Below, piece by piece: positions 25,002 to 35,529 of a DNA stretch of 64,000 nt. Source of the DNA: Burkholderiales bacterium (GTDB taxonomy: Bacteria; Pseudomonadota; Gammaproteobacteria; Burkholderiales; Burkholderiaceae_E); contig JADCHE010000068.1 in assembly GCA_020248665.1 (NCBI GenBank), forward strand, positions 1 to 64,000, in the 5' to 3' direction. The notes beneath the pieces were generated by a model. It searched no databases. It was not told the origin of the DNA and saw only the letters and a list, made by a program, of their open reading frames with translations. Position 1 is the first letter of the stretch. Each line of letters starts with the position of its first letter. The position numbers and the translations under genes were made by a program.

Positions 25002-25096
25002 CCGTCGATCGTAGGCCGGGGGCGTGCGGCCGGACTTGATCCGGCGCAAGTGCGGTCGCGGTCGCGTGGCGCGGCCCGGGCCGCGCCGGCACGCGG

Positions 25097-26598
<1,502 letters not shown>

Positions 26599-26602
<4 letters not shown>

Positions 26603-27858
26603 CCGAGGCGGGCCAGCATCTCGCGTGTGATCAGCGTGACGCCCTTCGCAGTGCGGTTGAAGCGCGCGGCGTCGGCCACCGGATCCTCGCCGACGACGAG
26701 GCCGTCGGGGACCTCGCAGCCTCGGTCGACGATGCACTTCGTCAGCCGCGCGCCCCGGCCGACCTGCACCTCGGGCAGCAGCACCGACCAGTCGACCTTG
26801 GAGAACGAGTGCACGCGGCAGCTCGAGAACAGCAGCGAGCGGTTCAGCTGGCCGGAGATGATGCAGCCGCCCGAGACCATCGACTCGATCGCCTCGCCGC
26901 GGCGGTCGCCGACGTTGTGGACGAACTTCGCCGGCGGCAGCTGCTCCTGGTAGGTCCAGATCGGCCAGTCGCGGTCGTAGAGATTGAGCTGCGGGTCGGT
27001 CGCGGTGAGGTCGATGTTCGCAGCCCAGTACGCGTCGAGCGTGCCGACGTCGCGCCAGTACGCGCCCTTGCCCGATTCGCCCACGCAGCTGCGCGAGAAC
27101 GGGTGCGCGATCGCGCGGCCGCCCGCGACCATCGCCGGGATCACGTCGCGGCCGAAGTCGTGGTGCGTCTGCTCGCCGCTCATGAACTTGGGCAGCTCGT
27201 CGTAGAGGAACTCGGCGTCGAAGAGGTAGATGCCCATGCTCGCGAGCGCGGTGTCGGGGCGGCCCGGCATCGGCTCGGGGTTCGCCGGCTTCTCGGCGAA
27301 CTCGAGGATGCGGTCGTGCTCGTCGACCTTCATCACGCCGAACGCGCTCGCTTCGGCGAGCGGCACCTCGAAGCAGCCTACGGTGCAGGGCGCGCCGTGC
27401 TCGACGTGCTCGGCGAGCATCGCCGCATAGTCCATCTTGTAGATGTGGTCGGCCGCGAGCACCAGCAGGTAGTCGGGCCGGTGGTGCCGGATGATGTCGA
27501 GGTTCTGGAAGACCGCGTCGGCGGTACCGCGGTACCACATCACCTCGTCGAGGCGCTGCTGCGCCGGCAGCAGGTCGACGAACTCGTTCATCTCCGACTT
27601 CAGGAAGCCCCAGCCGCGCTGGATGTGGCGCAGCAGGCTGTGCGACTTGTACTGCGTCATCACCGACATCCGCCGGATGCCGGAATTCAGGCAGTTGGAC
27701 ATTGCGAAGTCGACGATCCGGAACTTGCCGCCGAAGTAGACGGCCGGCTTGGCGCGGACGTCGGTCAGCTGCTGAAGGCGGCTGCCGCGGCCCCCGGCGA
27801 GCACCAGTGCCATCGCGCGCCGGGGCAGCTGGAGGCGGGCGAGCGAGCGTTCGGTCAT
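26599..27858 (-). CDS. glgC: Glucose-1-phosphate adenylyltransferase GlgC
   Basis: 419 residues. Makes ADP-glucose, the committed step of glycogen synthesis. Seen: [103 protein letters not shown] and [13 protein letters not shown], then a left-handed beta-helix C-terminal domain. It is followed by glgA. Upstream a -10-like TACACT lies at 27931-27926 (minus strand), about 70 bases before the ATG; its -35 is not clear. No glgB, glgP or glgX is nearby. Confidence 0.97.
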
Positions 27859-28017
27859 GGCGGCTCCGGTGGGTGTCGCGAAGGGGGGGACGCGAAGGGG
27901 AAGACGCGTCGGGAGGGACAGGTCGAGTGTACGGAAATCCGCGCGGCCGGGCGCGGCCCGGCGCGGGGAGACGGACGGTGTCGACGGGCCAGCGGCGCGA
28001 CGCCGGCCGCGGCGGGC

Positions 28018-29193
28018 TCAGCCCCGCCGCGCGAACCGCACCGCCACCGCCTCCGCGTCGATCGCGTGCAGCGTGCCGCGCGGCTTCACCGTCGACAGGC
28101 TCCGCGCGGCGAAGAGCGCGTTCACGATCGCCTCCTCGGTCGCCTCGATCGCGGCGGTGAACACCGCGTCGAGCCGCGAGGCGTCGAGCTCGCGCGTCGC
28201 GTGCACCGGCGGGCGGGGCGCCGAGAGCCCGAGCGCGGGCCGGGGATCGGCGACCGACAGCGCGAGCACCAGGTCGCCCGACCCGTTGCCGCCGATGCCG
28301 CCCAGCCGCCCGATGCCGAGCACGCCGCGCTGCGCGAGCCGCCGCAGCTGCAGCCCGGACAGCGGCGCGTCGGTCGCGAGCACGACGATGATCGAGCCGG
28401 TCTCCGACGGCACCGTGCCCGCGAACGGGTCGGGCGCCTCGAGCAGCGGGCCGATCCGCTCGCCGAGGATCGTGAGCTGGTCGCGCTCGCCGAAGTTGGA
28501 CTGCACCCACGCACCGAGCATGTGCCCGCCGACGCGGCGCGACGCGGTGCCGCTGCCGCCCTTCAGGCCGAAGCTCTGCATGCCCGCGCCGCCGCCGACG
28601 TTGCCCTCGGGCACCGGGGCGGGCTCGCGCCCCTCGGCGACGGCGCGCGCGTCGGCCGCGTGCGCGGCGAGCGCCGCGTCGATCGCGGCGAGCCCGTGCT
28701 CGGGCCGCACGTGCAGCCCGACGATGTCGTTGGTGAAGCCGTCGTAGGTCTCGGCGACCACCGGCATCGCCCAGCCGTGGTCGTCGACGAAGACGGACGG
28801 CCAGCGGCCGACCATCCAGCGCACCGCGGCCTCGTGGCACGCGCCGACCGCGTGCGTGTTGGTGATCAGCACCGGGCCGAGGAAGGCGCCGTGGTGGTCG
28901 ATCCAGTGGCTGCCGGTCATCTCGCCGTTGCCGTTCAGCGCGTGGATCGCGGCGCGGACCTCGAAGGGCCCGTCGCGGTCGGCGTGCGGGACGATCGCGG
29001 TGACCCCGGTGCGCACCGGTCCGCGGCCGGGCACGAGCGCGACCGGCTCGGCGGGGTCGGGCGCGTCGATGCGTTGCCAGGTGCCGACGGCGAGCCCGGG
29101 CACGTCGATGATCGCGTTGCGCGGCCCGGGCGTGCCGGGAAAGGGCAGGCCCCGGTCGCGGGCGCGCTGCGGCGGGGCGGGCGGTGCGGTCAT
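28018..29193 (-). CDS. P1-family peptidase, DmpA/BapA-like (self-processing Ntn-type aminopeptidase)
   Basis: 391 residues. Members cleave themselves into two subunits and act as D- or beta-aminopeptidases. Seen: [96 protein letters not shown], and [17 protein letters not shown], in which Ser267 is the expected nucleophile at the new N-terminus after autocleavage. The C-terminus has [19 protein letters not shown], also conserved. No signal peptide, so cytoplasmic. ATG 29193 is chosen because upstream sequence is Arg-rich shadow. Confidence 0.92.
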   Translation of the reverse strand: MTAPPAPPQRARDRGLPFPGTPGPRNAIIDVPGLAVGTWQRIDAPDPAEPVALVPGRGPVRTGVTAIVPHADRDGPFEVRAAIHALNGNGEMTGSHWIDHHGAFLGPVLITNTHAVGACHEAAVRWMVGRWPSVFVDDHGWAMPVVAETYDGFTNDIVGLHVRPEHGLAAIDAALAAHAADARAVAEGREPAPVPEGNVGGGAGMQSFGLKGGSGTASRRVGGHMLGAWVQSNFGERDQLTILGERIGPLLEAPDPFAGTVPSETGSIIVVLATDAPLSGLQLRRLAQRGVLGIGRLGGIGGNGSGDLVLALSVADPRPALGLSAPRPPVHATRELDASRLDAVFTAAIEATEEAIVNALFAARSLSTVKPRGTLHAIDAEAVAVRFARRG

Positions 29194-29402
29194 GCGGCGG
29201 GCTCCGGTCGGGGCGGCGGGCACGGTCCAGCGTAACGCATCGGCCGGTCGGGCCCGACCCCTGAACGCCGCGGCGGGTACGTGCGCCGGTCCTCGCCGGC
29301 CGCCCGTCGCGGCGCAGTTGCCGGTCCCCCGTCGCGTCGCGACGATGACGGGGCCGTGATCCACCGGGGCCGTCCGCCCCTCCGCCTCCACCCCTCCCGA
29401 CG

Positions 29403-30704
29403 ATGCTCGTCGCCGAACCCGCCGCACCGACGGCCCGCGCCGCGTCCGCCGTCACGCGAGCGCCGCTCGGGCCCCCGCGCACGCCCGACCGGCTGATCGA
29501 GCGCCTGGACGTCCACTTCGCGGCCGACGCGAACGCGGTCTCGGTGCTGCTGGTGACCCCGGACGGGCCGATGGGCGAGCCCAGGCCCCGCGCCGTCTGG
29601 CCGCCGCGCTCGATCCCGCCCGCGGCGGTCGTCCACGCGAGCGCGCGCGCCCTGCGCGCGGAAGGCGTCCTCACCGCCTGCGTCGACGAGCGCCGCCCGC
29701 AGGGCGCGACCGTCCTCGCGACGCGGATCGAGACGCGCGACCGTCTGCTCGGGATCGTGTCGGTGCAGCTCGACGGGTCGCCGCCCGAGCTCGCGCGGTC
29801 GATCGAGCGTTGGCTCGAGCTGTTCGAGCGGCTCGCGGGCACCCGGCCCGAGCCGACCGCGCAGGAGCCGGAGGTGCGCGGGCCCGCCGCCGATGCCCCG
29901 GCCGCGCATGCCGGGCAGGCGCACGGCCCGATCGCGCGCGGCCCGACCGATCGGGCGCCCATGGCGCCCCCGGGCATCGCTACCGCCGCCTCGCCGTCGG
30001 CCGCCGACGGCGAGGCCGCCGCGCGCCCCGCGACGCGCGCCTCGATCCGACCCGGGTGGCCGGTGCACGACGCCGCTCTCGCCGGCGCCGTTGCCGACGG
30101 GACCGACGACGCGATCGAGGACCCGGCCGCGGCGCTGCGCGCGATCGCCTGCCATCGCGCGCTGTTCCGCGCGCCGAGGCTCGACGACGGCGTGCGCGCG
30201 CTGCTCGCGGTCCTCGCGCGGCAGCACGGCTGCGTGCGCGTCGCCTGCGGCTGGACCGCGGCGTCGCGCCGCGAGGGCATCGTCGTCTCGGGCGCCGCCG
30301 AGGAGCGCCCGTCGCGCGCGCTGCGCGACGCCTACGCGGCGGCGATGGACGAGGCGCTCGCCCGCACCGCCGCCGCCGCCTGGCCCGAGGTGCCCGGCCA
30401 CGCCGGCGGCCTGCCGGTCGCGCAGTCGCGGCTCGCGGGCCTGCGCGGCGTCGTCGCGGTCTGCAGCGTGCCGCTGGGCGGTCACGGGCGCGCCCCGGGC
30501 GCGCTGACCCTCGAGCGCGTCGGCGCGCCCTTCGATGCCGCGACGATCGACGAGCTCGAGCGGGTCGCGGCCTTCGTCGGCCCCGCGCTCGCGGCCTCGC
30601 GCCGGTCGGAGCGGCCGCTCGCCGCGTGGCTCGCCGACCTGCGGGGCGTACTGCCGCGCTCGCGCTCCGCGCCGCCGTCGCGGGTCGGTCGCGCGGCGCG
30701 CTGA
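29403..30704 (+). CDS. GAF-like domain protein of unknown function
   Basis: 433 residues. The first about 135 and last about 170 residues are folded-looking; between them is an Ala/Pro/Gly-rich linker (about 145-235) with no evident structure. The C-terminal part has [56 protein letters not shown] and [19 protein letters not shown], which resembles a GAF sensor domain. It ends in an Arg-rich tail. In Burkholderiales, similar GAF segments precede a membrane span and a HlyD domain in efflux proteins; here the frame stops just where that span would begin. No partner gene is next to it, so function is open. Confidence 0.55.
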   Translation: MLVAEPAAPTARAASAVTRAPLGPPRTPDRLIERLDVHFAADANAVSVLLVTPDGPMGEPRPRAVWPPRSIPPAAVVHASARALRAEGVLTACVDERRPQGATVLATRIETRDRLLGIVSVQLDGSPPELARSIERWLELFERLAGTRPEPTAQEPEVRGPAADAPAAHAGQAHGPIARGPTDRAPMAPPGIATAASPSAADGEAAARPATRASIRPGWPVHDAALAGAVADGTDDAIEDPAAALRAIACHRALFRAPRLDDGVRALLAVLARQHGCVRVACGWTAASRREGIVVSGAAEERPSRALRDAYAAAMDEALARTAAAAWPEVPGHAGGLPVAQSRLAGLRGVVAVCSVPLGGHGRAPGALTLERVGAPFDAATIDELERVAAFVGPALAASRRSERPLAAWLADLRGVLPRSRSAPPSRVGRAAR

Positions 30705-30707
30705 GCC

Positions 30708-31000
30708 TCAGCCCGCCAGCACGACCTCGGAGCGCGCGCTCCAGCCGCCGTCGTCCGCGACCGTGCGGCCGATGCCGAGGAACAAGGGGTCGAGCGGCAC
30801 CGGCGAGTCGTCGCGCGGAGGGTGGTAGCGGCCGACGGCGTTGCACGGCCGGAGCTCGACGCGCGTGCCCGCGAGCGGACGGTCCGCGGAGTCGACGACG
30901 CGACCCGAGAAGCGCAGCGGCTCGCCGCGGGCCGTACGCCCGTCGCGCTCGATCGTCAGGTCGAGCGCCGGCTGCGGGCGACCAGCCGCGGCGCGCGCAC
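30708..31000 (-). pseudogene. Fragment of an intradiol (protocatechuate 3,4-type) dioxygenase
   Basis: Directly after the thioredoxin stop, the same strand encodes a frame without a start codon: GEPLRFSGRVVDSADRPLAG, TRVELRPCNAVGRYHPPRDD, SPVPLDPLFLGIGRT, ending with a stop at 30708. This is the conserved N-terminal beta-sandwich of intradiol dioxygenases (GRVxDxxGRPVxxxxVExWQxNAxGRYxHxxD, then PLDPxFxGxGR). The iron-ligand half (two Tyr and two His) is missing. About 80-95 residues remain of a family usually over 200. It is a dead fragment, although the local coding signal is well preserved. Confidence 0.72.
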
Positions 31001-31001
31001 C

Positions 31002-31385
31002 TCAGGCCTCGCCGTGCGCGTCGCCCGCCTCGTGCGGGCGCGAGCCGCGCTTGACCTCGACCATGTCGAGCCCGCGCACCTGGCGCAGCACGTCGTCGAC
31101 CGCGCCCTTCGGCAGCGCGCCCGGCTGCTGGAACACGATCACCTGCTCGCGGAAGATCATCAGCGTCGGGATCGAGCGGATCCCGAAGTGCCCGGCGAGC
31201 GCACCTTCCTCGTCGGTGTTGACCTTCACGAACTTGACGTCCGGGTTCTCGGTGGCGACCGCCTCGAAGACCGGCGCGAAGGACTTGCACGGGCCGCACC
31301 ACGGCGCCCAGAAGTCGACGACCACGATGTCGTTGCCGCCGACGGTCTCGTCGAAGCGGGCGGTGGTGAGGGTCTCGACGGCCAT
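31002..31385 (-). CDS. Thioredoxin
   Basis: 127 residues. Seen: DFWAPWCGPCKSFAPVFEAV with active-site Cys30 and Cys33, VKFVKVNTDEEGALAGHFGIRSIPTLMIF (cis-Pro loop) and a C-terminal helix. The tail after about residue 105 (MVEVKRGSRPHEAGDAHGEA) is an extension beyond the normal 105-110 residue fold. A cytoplasmic disulfide reductase. A thioredoxin-2-like Cys-rich N-terminus is absent. Confidence 0.93.
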   Translation of the reverse strand: MAVETLTTARFDETVGGNDIVVVDFWAPWCGPCKSFAPVFEAVATENPDVKFVKVNTDEEGALAGHFGIRSIPTLMIFREQVIVFQQPGALPKGAVDDVLRQVRGLDMVEVKRGSRPHEAGDAHGEA

Positions 31386-31484
31386 GCGCGGGCTCCCGTG
31401 ACGCGAGTCGAAACCCGAAGGGTACGCCTTGCGCCGGCCGCGCCGCGGCAGAGTCCGGCGGCGTCCCGGGGGCGCGAACGGTGA

Positions 31485-31653
31485 CGGCGCGTCGAGCCGT
31501 TCGAGCGGCCCGGGCGCGAGCACGGCCCGATCGAGGGTTCGGGCATCGGGCTCGCGCTGTCGCGCCACGTGGTCGAGCGGATGGGCGGGCGCATCGAGGT
31601 CGACAGCGTACCCGGACGCGGCTCGGTCTTGCGGGTCAGGCTTGCGTCCGCTC
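31485..31653 (+). pseudogene. C-terminal remnant of a histidine kinase ATPase domain
   Basis: Between thioredoxin and the acetyltransferase, the plus strand frame starting after a stop at 31482 reads [16 protein letters not shown], then [17 protein letters not shown], then [18 protein letters not shown]. This is the G2-box end of HATPase_c domains ([33 protein letters not shown], GSxFxxxLP). There is no upstream part: no N box, no phospho-acceptor His, no start. Its 3' end runs into the converging acetyltransferase gene. About 55 residues survive. Confidence 0.72.
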
Positions 31654-32193
31654 GGCCCCGGCCGTCCGCCATGGCGCCCGGATCGCCAGGTCGACCAGCG
31701 TCAGCTGGCGAGCGACGAGTTCCTGGCCGAGCGTGAAGGGCGTCGGGGGCGGCAGCTCGATCCACGCGTCGGTGTCGACGCCTTCGACGAGCACCCGCAT
31801 GCCGGCCTTGCGCGCGATCCGTCGCATGGCCTCGTTCTCGGACAGGCAGTGGATGAAGAGCTCGACGATGCCGCGGTTGCGCGCGTGAAGCGCGCCCCGC
31901 TCGAAGAGCGCGGTCGCGATGCCGCGGCGCCGGTGGCCGGGCAGCACCGACAGCCCCAGCTCCGCGGCGCCGTCGAACAGCGCCACGTGCGCGACGCCGA
32001 TCAGGGTCGCGCCCTCGCGCACGCCGAGCACCGCGTCTCGGCCGAAATCGATCCCCTCGATGTACAGGCGCAGCCATGCCGCGTCGGGGCTCCGTCCGAA
32101 GCGCATCCGCAGGTCGTGATGGGCGAGCCCCGCGAAGTGCTTGTGCAGTGCAGCACGATCGGCGTCGCCCATCACATGGACCAGGTAGGGCAC
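31636..32193 (-). CDS. GNAT-family N-acetyltransferase
   Basis: 185 residues. Seen: [21 protein letters not shown], then a core with [21 protein letters not shown], acetyl-CoA P-loop [42 protein letters not shown] and a C-terminal beta strand. The R-R-x-G-I-A motif and the AL-containing beta-4 strand show a working acetyl-CoA site. Substrate unknown. It overlaps the histidine-kinase remnant at its 3' end. Confidence 0.85.
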   Translation of the reverse strand: MPYLVHVMGDADRAALHKHFAGLAHHDLRMRFGRSPDAAWLRLYIEGIDFGRDAVLGVREGATLIGVAHVALFDGAAELGLSVLPGHRRRGIATALFERGALHARNRGIVELFIHCLSENEAMRRIARKAGMRVLVEGVDTDAWIELPPPTPFTLGQELVARQLTLVDLAIRAPWRTAGAERTQA

Positions 32194-32371
32194 GGATGTT
32201 CCTTTTCCGGCGACAGTGATCGGCAGCGTAACACCGGTATGCTGCGCTGCAATAGAGACTTCTCCCCATTTCCGGAGCCGCTGCCGTGCCCGTCGTGCGA
32301 TCGTTCACGCTGCTTCACGTCCCCGCCCTAGAATCGGGCGGGTTCCCCCGCGCCTGACGGATATCCGCACC

Positions 32372-34054
32372 ATGCCGACGCATCCGAACCCCTATCGCCA
32401 GGGCCTCGACCGCAACGCCGCCAACCATGTCCCGCTGACGCCGCTGTCGCTGCTCGACTGGGCCGCCGACGTCTACCCGGAACGCTGCGCCGTCGTCCAC
32501 GGGCCGCTGCGCCGCAGCTGGGGCGAGCTGCGCGAGCGCGCGCGGCGGCTCGCCTCGAGCCTGGCCGCGCTCGACATCGGCGAGGGCGACACCGTCGCGG
32601 TGATGCTGCCGAACACCCCGCCGATGATCGAGGCGCACTTCGGCGTGCCGATGACGCGCGCGGTGCTCCACTGCATCAACACGCGGCTCGACGCGGCGAC
32701 GGTCGCATTCGTGCTCGAGCACTCCGACAGCCGCCTGCTGATCGTCGACCGGGAGTTCTCGGCGGCGGCCGGCGCCGCGCTCGAGGCGCTGCGCGCGAAG
32801 GGCCTTCGCGTGCCGATCGTCGTCGACGTCGACGACCCGGAGTACGGGGGCGTCGGCTCGCGGCTGGGCGAGATCGAGTACGAGGCCTTCGTCGCGGGCG
32901 GCGACCCGGCGTTCGAACCGCGGATGCCCGAGGACGAATGGGACGCGATCGGGCTGAACTACACGTCGGGCACGACCGGCAATCCCAAGGGCGTCGTCGT
33001 CCACCACCGGGGCGCGTACCTGAACGCGGTCGGCAACGTGCTCGCCTGGCACCTGCCGCGCCACCCGGTCTACCTGTGGACGCTGCCGATGTTCCACTGC
33101 AACGGCTGGTGCTTCCCGTGGACGATGGCCGCGGTCGCGGGCACCAACGTGTGCCTGCGCAAGGTCGAGGCGGCGCTGATCTTCGGGCTGATCCGCGAGC
33201 ACCGCGTGAGCCACTACTGCGGCGCGCCGATCGTGCACTCGACGCTGATCTCGGCACCCGCGTCGCTGCGCGCCGGCATCGACTGGGCGGTCAAGGCGAT
33301 GGTCGCCGGTGCCGCGCCGCCGGCCGCGATGATCGAGGGCATGGCGACGATGGGCTTCGACGTCACCCACGTCTACGGCCTCACCGAGGTCTACGGCCCG
33401 GCGGCCGCGTGCGCGAAGCACGAGCACTGGAGCGCGCGGCCGCTCGCGGAGCAGGTCGACCTGAACGGCCGGCAGGGCATGCGCTACCAGGTCCAGCAGG
33501 GCTGTACCGTCGTCGACCCGCAGACGATGCGCGAGGTGCCGCGCGACGGCGAGACGATGGGCGAGGTGGTCTTCCGCGGCAACGTCGTGATGAAGGGCTA
33601 CCTGAAGAACGAGCAGGCGACGCGCGAAGCCTTCGAGGGCGGCTGGTTCCGGACCGGCGACCTGGGCGTGCTGCACGCGGACGGCTACGTGAAGCTCAAG
33701 GACCGCGCGAAGGACATCATCATCTCCGGCGGCGAGAACATCTCGTCGATCGAGGTCGAGGACGCGCTGTACAAGCACCCGGCGGTGATGGCCGCGGGCG
33801 TGGTCGCGAGACCCGATCCGAAGTGGGGCGAGACGCCGCTCGCATTCGTCGAGCTGCGCGCCTCGCACGTGCCCGCGGACGCCGCGGCCGGGAAGGCGCT
33901 CGCGGACGAGATCGTCGCGCACTGCCGCCAGCACCTCGCCGGCTTCAAGTGCCCGCGCGAGATCCGCTTCGTCGAGCTGCCGAAGACCTCGACCGGCAAG
34001 ATCCAGAAGCACCTGCTGCGGCAGCTGGCGAAGTCGGCGAGCGCGATCGGGTGA
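32372..34054 (+). CDS. Acyl-CoA synthetase (AMP-binding enzyme)
   Basis: 560 residues. Activates a fatty or aryl acid as acyl-AMP and then acyl-CoA. Seen: TPLSLLDWAADVYPERCAVV, LNYTSGTTGNPKGVVVHHRG (P-loop), WTLPMFHCNGWCFPW, HVYGLTEVYGPA, GWFRTGDLGVLHADGYVKLKDRAKD and IIISGGENISSIEVED, and PKTSTGKIQKHLLR with the catalytic Lys. The HCNGW and SxxDxxG features place it with the medium-chain acyl-CoA ligase/AlkK-like group. A -10-like TAGAAT lies at 32329-32334. The next gene is 158 bases downstream and has its own promoter. Confidence 0.93.
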   Translation: MPTHPNPYRQGLDRNAANHVPLTPLSLLDWAADVYPERCAVVHGPLRRSWGELRERARRLASSLAALDIGEGDTVAVMLPNTPPMIEAHFGVPMTRAVLHCINTRLDAATVAFVLEHSDSRLLIVDREFSAAAGAALEALRAKGLRVPIVVDVDDPEYGGVGSRLGEIEYEAFVAGGDPAFEPRMPEDEWDAIGLNYTSGTTGNPKGVVVHHRGAYLNAVGNVLAWHLPRHPVYLWTLPMFHCNGWCFPWTMAAVAGTNVCLRKVEAALIFGLIREHRVSHYCGAPIVHSTLISAPASLRAGIDWAVKAMVAGAAPPAAMIEGMATMGFDVTHVYGLTEVYGPAAACAKHEHWSARPLAEQVDLNGRQGMRYQVQQGCTVVDPQTMREVPRDGETMGEVVFRGNVVMKGYLKNEQATREAFEGGWFRTGDLGVLHADGYVKLKDRAKDIIISGGENISSIEVEDALYKHPAVMAAGVVARPDPKWGETPLAFVELRASHVPADAAAGKALADEIVAHCRQHLAGFKCPREIRFVELPKTSTGKIQKHLLRQLAKSASAIG

Positions 34055-34106
34055 ACGGCCGCGGCGGCGGCCGGCGGCATGGCGCGGGCCGTGTGCGGGG
34101 GCCCCG

Positions 34107-34147
34107 TTGACCTGCGTCAAGGCCGTCCTGCGGGGCGCTCCTACGAT
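34107..34147 (+). promoter_or_regulatory. FNR-type operator and -10 element upstream of the hemerythrin-like gene
   Basis: TTGAC-CTGC-GTCAA at 34107-34120 is a perfect palindrome matching the CRP/FNR-family consensus TTGAT-N4-ATCAA with GC-shifted arms, as often seen in GC-rich Proteobacteria. A -10-like TACGAT lies at 34142-34147. With a start about seven bases after that, the operator centre (34113.5) falls at -40.5 to -41.5, the class II activator position. Inference: oxygen- or NO-responsive activation of the hemerythrin-like gene at 34213. Confidence 0.65.
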
Positions 34148-34212
34148 CGATGGCACCGGTCCGGCGCGCACGACGCGCGTCGGGGCCCGTCGTCCACGCA
34201 CCGGAGCGCCCG

Positions 34213-34776
34213 ATGAACGCAGCCGTCGAATCCCACGCCGTGTCGTCCGCCATCGCCGACGAGGCGATCGCCTCCTTTTCCCGCTCGCACGTCCACATCA
34301 TCGACCAGATGGAGCGGCTGCGCGTTCTGCCGACGCAGCTCGCGCAGCGCGGCCTCGACGAAGGCGTGCGCGCCGCGGCGGCCGGGCTCTACCGCTTCTT
34401 CAACGACTCGGTGCTCGAGCACCACGACGAGGAGGAGCGCGACCTGTTCCCCGCGCTGCGACACAGCGCTGTGCCCGGCGACGAGGCGGGCCTGGTGGAC
34501 GCTCTCGTCGCGCGGCTCGAGCGTGAGCACCGGGAGCTCGAGGCGCTGTGGGACCGCGTCGAGCCGGGGCTGCGGCGCCTCGGCCGCGGCAAGTCCGCGA
34601 CGCTCGACGCCGAGGCGATGGAGGCGTTGACCGCGCGCTACGTGGAGCACGCCCGCTTCGAGGAGGCAGCGGTGCTGCCGCTGGCCGACCGGATGCTGAA
34701 GGCGGGCGACCGCGCCGCGCTGTCGCTCGGCCTGGCGATGCGGCGCAACCCGTACCGGGCGGTCGGCTACATCTGA
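34213..34776 (+). CDS. Hemerythrin-like HHE-domain protein
   Basis: 187 residues. Seen: four-helix bundle with di-iron ligands in expected order: H28 (SHVHIIDQM), H71 and E75 (EHHDEEERDLFP), H106 (EREHREL), H146 and E150 (VEHARFEEAAVLPLA). Such proteins bind O2 or NO or help repair iron-sulfur clusters. The upstream FNR-type site suggests induction at low oxygen or under nitrosative stress. It is monocistronic; the next gene is 187 bases away. Confidence 0.88.
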   Translation: MNAAVESHAVSSAIADEAIASFSRSHVHIIDQMERLRVLPTQLAQRGLDEGVRAAAAGLYRFFNDSVLEHHDEEERDLFPALRHSAVPGDEAGLVDALVARLEREHRELEALWDRVEPGLRRLGRGKSATLDAEAMEALTARYVEHARFEEAAVLPLADRMLKAGDRAALSLGLAMRRNPYRAVGYI

Positions 34777-34963
34777 CCGGACCGCATCGCCGAGGGCAGG
34801 CGTCACGCCCGAGCCGCCGCGGGTCCGCCGGAACCCGCCGGTCGCCGTCCGGGTGCGTCGCCTGTCCGTTCGTCCGCGTGCCGCTGCGTGGCGCGGGCGA
34901 TCGGCCTAGTGTCGGGGCCGTCCCACGTGCCGTCCGTCCCGCCTTGCCCGTCCGGGAGTGCCC

Positions 34964-35500
34964 ATGAAGCCGTCCTTCCTCGCCGCCGCGCTCGTCTCGG
35001 TCGCGGCCGCCTCCGCGTTCGCCGCCGCGCTGCCCGCTGGCTACGACGACAACCCGTCGGTGATCGACGCCGTCGCGAAGGCAAAGACCAGCGGCAAGCC
35101 GGTGGTCGTCTACTTCGCCGAGCAGAACTGCCCGGTGTGCGATGCGCACGACGGCTGGCTCGTACGCGCCGACGTCCGCCAGGCATACAAGGACGCATAC
35201 CATTTCGCGATCGTGTACGGCGACGACATGGTCCCGGAGGAGCGGGCGCGCTGGAAGGCGACCTACGTGCCGCGCGGCGCGCCGTCGTGGGTGGTGCTCG
35301 ACTCGGAGGGCGGCTACGTGTGCACGGCCTCGGGCGGCTTCGCGACCGCGACCGCGGCGCTCGACCTGCACAAGGTGCTCTCGAAGGCCCTTGGTGCGCG
35401 CAACGCGTCGGCCGCCTCGTTCTCGAAGGTCAGCGACGGCCCGGTGAAGTCGCGTCCGTGCACCGAGCGCTCGCTCGGCCTGACGCCGAGCTCGACCTGA
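34964..35500 (+). CDS. Periplasmic thioredoxin-family protein
   Basis: 178 residues. A clear signal peptide (MKPSFLAAALVSVAAA, cleavage near AFA, about residue 20) precedes a thioredoxin-like fold with a CPVC active site (Cys56, Cys59 in FAEQNCPVCDAHDGW), YVPRGAPSWVVLDSEGGYV (cis-Pro loop) and SGGFATATAALDLHKVL. It resembles thiol-disulfide proteins of the DUF255/SoxW type. Another Cys lies near the C-terminus. Exported; partner unknown. A GTG two codons upstream is a possible alternative start. Confidence 0.8.
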   Translation: MKPSFLAAALVSVAAASAFAAALPAGYDDNPSVIDAVAKAKTSGKPVVVYFAEQNCPVCDAHDGWLVRADVRQAYKDAYHFAIVYGDDMVPEERARWKATYVPRGAPSWVVLDSEGGYVCTASGGFATATAALDLHKVLSKALGARNASAASFSKVSDGPVKSRPCTERSLGLTPSST

Positions 35501-35529
35501 CGTCCGGGGCCGGCCGTGCGCCGGCCGGT

